Shown here piece after piece: positions 24,530 through 26,016 of a DNA stretch of 26,016 nucleotides. The stretch is from Caulobacteraceae bacterium UBA5005 (GTDB lineage: Bacteria > Pseudomonadota > Alphaproteobacteria > Caulobacterales > Caulobacteraceae): the NCBI GenBank assembly GCA_002398405.1, contig DGYN01000080.1, positions 1 to 26,016 on the forward strand, in the 5' to 3' direction. Under the pieces are notes generated by a model that ran no database searches, was not told the origin of the DNA, and saw nothing but the letters and a program-made list of their open reading frames with translations. A program made the position numbers and the translations under genes. Within the stretch, counting starts at the first letter, position 1; the number at the start of each line of letters is the position of its first letter.

Positions 24530-26016
24530 GGCGCGCGGCAGGAGAAAGCCGCCGCCCACTTCGGAGAGCCCGCCACATAGTGCGGATAGGCCGGATAGCG
24601 GCAGATCGGCCGCGTCGCCGTAATCGTCTCGCCGGAGAAGGTCGCAAGGATCGGCGCATCCGGCGGCGCGACGCCATGCTCGACCCAGTCGCGCAGCGCG
24701 CCGACACCATTCCAGCTGCTGGGCATGGTCTGGCCGCTGGCCGACACGCTGATCGCCCCATGGTTGCCGTTGGGCACAAGATAGAAGCGGACCTGGCGCT
24801 CGACCGCGGCCCTGCCGTTCTTCTTGACCACCTCTTCATAGAGCCGGATCTGCGAGCGCGGGTTTGAGACGGTATCCGAGGCCGCGTTCACCCAGATGAG
24901 CTTGCCGCCTTTCCTTAGGAAGGCCGACCAGTCGGGCGGCACGTCCAGGAGGCGCGAGGCTTCCTCGAGCTTTGCGCGGTGGGTGGTGAAGTCGAGGTTG
25001 TAGAGGCTGAAATTGGCGGCGCCGCCGAACAGCTGGCGCTGCACTCCGGCCCCGATGCCGAAGGGGCCGTCGGGCTGGGCGGGATCAGGCCTTGTACGGG
25101 CCAGAAGCGCCGTGTCGCCGCCGCCTGCCCAGCCTGGCCAGTCGGAAAATCCATTGGGCAGGCGATAGGGATAGGTCACCGGCGCATGCAGAGAATTGAG
25201 CAAGGCCAACTGCGGCGCGGTCAGGCACTGATCGCTGTCGGGCCCGCGGCAGAGAAGCTCGCTCAGGGCCGAGGCGTTGAGGGTAGGGTCGAGCTTGGCG
25301 TTGCAGGCGACAACATTGCTGAAGACGCCATCCTCCAGGCCGTCGAGCCCATCGCAGGTCTTGGTGATGGCCGCGTTGATCGCCGGATATTTGGAAGGCG
25401 GAATCCAGGCGCCGGGTGCGGTCTGGGCCTTGACCTTGACGGTCGGGTCGATGAGCAGGCCCTGGAAATAGGCGAGCGGCACGCTGGAGAGCACCCCGTC
25501 GTAATCCGTCCCGTAGCGCGAAATGACTTCCAGCCCTTCCCGGCCGCCCTGGGAACTTCCCGCGAAGTAGCGGCGGGACGCCTTGCGGCCCTGGGTTTCA
25601 AGCAGGATCGCCTGCGCCGCGTCGTGGGTTTTCTTCAGCTGCTCATAGGCGAAGTTCTTCCAGGCTTCGGCGTTGCGCACCCAGTCGGTGGCCTGGCCTT
25701 GGTGGCCTGAATCGCCGCCATAGACGGCATAGCCTTGGGTGAGCAGCGTGGGCGCTCCCGGGGTCGCCGGGCCGCCCGCGCCGGTGAGGCCCGGGATGCT
25801 GCCGTTCACGCCGCCGCCGCCCATTTGCCAGCTGCCGCCGTTCCAGGCGCTGGGAATGACGATGGCGAAATTGATCGGCGGCGCGGCGCGGTCGACCGGC
25901 AGGATCGAGCCTTCGATGCGGCAATGCTCCGGATTGGGGCCCGCTGGCCCGCCCGGAGGTCCGCCCATGGGAGGCCCTCCCATCGGGGGCCCCCCTGGAG
26001 GCCCGCCACGGCCGCC
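24526..26016 (-). CDS. Tannase/feruloyl-esterase-family enzyme, 5'-truncated by window edge
   Basis: The frame is open through the right edge, so the N-terminus, including any signal peptide, is missing; at least 496 residues are visible. Tannase-family (PF07519) landmarks are the HCRIEGSILP start, IVIPSAWNGGSWQMGGGG, GDSGHQG, the nucleophile region AGSSQGGREGL (Ser codon 25552-25554), a calcium-loop-like CDGLDGLEDGVFSN, acid in NAASDTVSN, and His in NGNHGAI (24760-24762). The family's cysteines beside the nucleophile and the His (CS-D-HC motif) are Ser and Gly here. A Gly/Pro/Met-rich stretch precedes the domain (25937-26016); the Met at 25981-25983 inside it is unlikely to be the start. It would hydrolyse galloyl, feruloyl or terephthalate-type esters outside the cytoplasm. 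Confidence 0.9.
   Translation of the reverse strand, partial: GGRGGPPGGPPMGGPPMGGPPGGPAGPNPEHCRIEGSILPVDRAAPPINFAIVIPSAWNGGSWQMGGGGVNGSIPGLTGAGGPATPGAPTLLTQGYAVYGGDSGHQGQATDWVRNAEAWKNFAYEQLKKTHDAAQAILLETQGRKASRRYFAGSSQGGREGLEVISRYGTDYDGVLSSVPLAYFQGLLIDPTVKVKAQTAPGAWIPPSKYPAINAAITKTCDGLDGLEDGVFSNVVACNAKLDPTLNASALSELLCRGPDSDQCLTAPQLALLNSLHAPVTYPYRLPNGFSDWPGWAGGGDTALLARTRPDPAQPDGPFGIGAGVQRQLFGGAANFSLYNLDFTTHRAKLEEASRLLDVPPDWSAFLRKGGKLIWVNAASDTVSNPRSQIRLYEEVVKKNGRAAVERQVRFYLVPNGNHGAISVSASGQTMPSSWNGVGALRDWVEHGVAPPDAPILATFSGETITATRPICRYPAYPHYVAGSPKWAAAFSCRAP
25937..26016 (-). repeat. Low-complexity Gly/Pro/Met coding repeat
   Basis: Within the tannase gene the minus strand encodes repeated GGPPM/GGPPG units, each about 15 bases, with variable third positions (for example GGAGGGCCTCCC against GGCGGACCTCCG). 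The repeat runs off the window edge. Codon variation suggests selection on the peptide and not a recent slippage event. Confidence 0.7.

Noticed and set aside
25981..25983. ATG inside the Gly/Pro/Met repeat as the start of the tannase-family gene
   Set aside because: The frame continues open to the window edge through the same repeat, and a secreted family member should have a signal peptide upstream, so the gene is treated as cut by the edge.

Overview
The window is a GC-rich, densely packed stretch of bacterial chromosome. The domain set (TonB receptor, glucokinase, malate synthase G, LysR and IclR regulators, many secreted Pro/Gly-rich hydrolases) suggests an alphaproteobacterium, most likely Caulobacterales (Phenylobacterium/Caulobacter-like) or possibly Sphingomonadales. 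That placement is inference from gene style, not from a marker gene. I see no tRNA, rRNA, CRISPR array, insertion sequence or phage gene. Genes cut by both edges belong to the same theme, so the cluster continues on both sides.

Left part (1-8610): an edge-cut exported alpha/beta hydrolase; a TonB-dependent receptor (563-3007, minus) with its own rho-independent terminator and a palindrome-rich upstream region; then two tightly coupled exported esterases on the minus strand (3315-6371). These diverge from two exported enzymes on the plus strand: an esterase-D-like hydrolase and an SGNH/GDSL hydrolase.

Centre (8607-18979, all minus): nine genes in one direction with small gaps or 4-nt ATGA overlaps. 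They encode a cyclase/kynurenine-formamidase-like hydrolase, a small cupin, an SDR, a D-2-hydroxyacid dehydrogenase, a creatinase/prolidase-fold protein with a degenerate metal site, a LysR regulator, malate synthase G, acetoacetyl-CoA synthetase and glucokinase. A divergent IclR regulator (19075, plus) faces the first gene, and tandem operator-like repeats lie between them. The last three enzymes consume glyoxylate, acetoacetate and glucose, which suggests that the upstream steps yield such products.

Right part (19863-26016): a cytoplasmic alpha/beta hydrolase and a binuclear-type amidohydrolase (minus), then a divergent pair with Tat signals: a bicupin and a BD-FAE-like esterase that appears to start with CTG. 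These converge on an edge-cut tannase/feruloyl-esterase-family enzyme.

Taken together this looks like an ester-catabolism island: a receptor, at least seven exported enzymes of several unrelated folds, cytoplasmic processing enzymes, central-metabolism entry genes and two regulators. The substrate cannot be read from sequence; an acylated glycoside or other plant- or lignin-derived ester is a guess. Points most worth a second look are the CTG start, the three convergent gene pairs that each share a CTAG stop, the M24-fold protein without its metal ligands, the tannase without its active-site cysteine pair, and Pro/Gly-rich segments recurring in unrelated exported enzymes.
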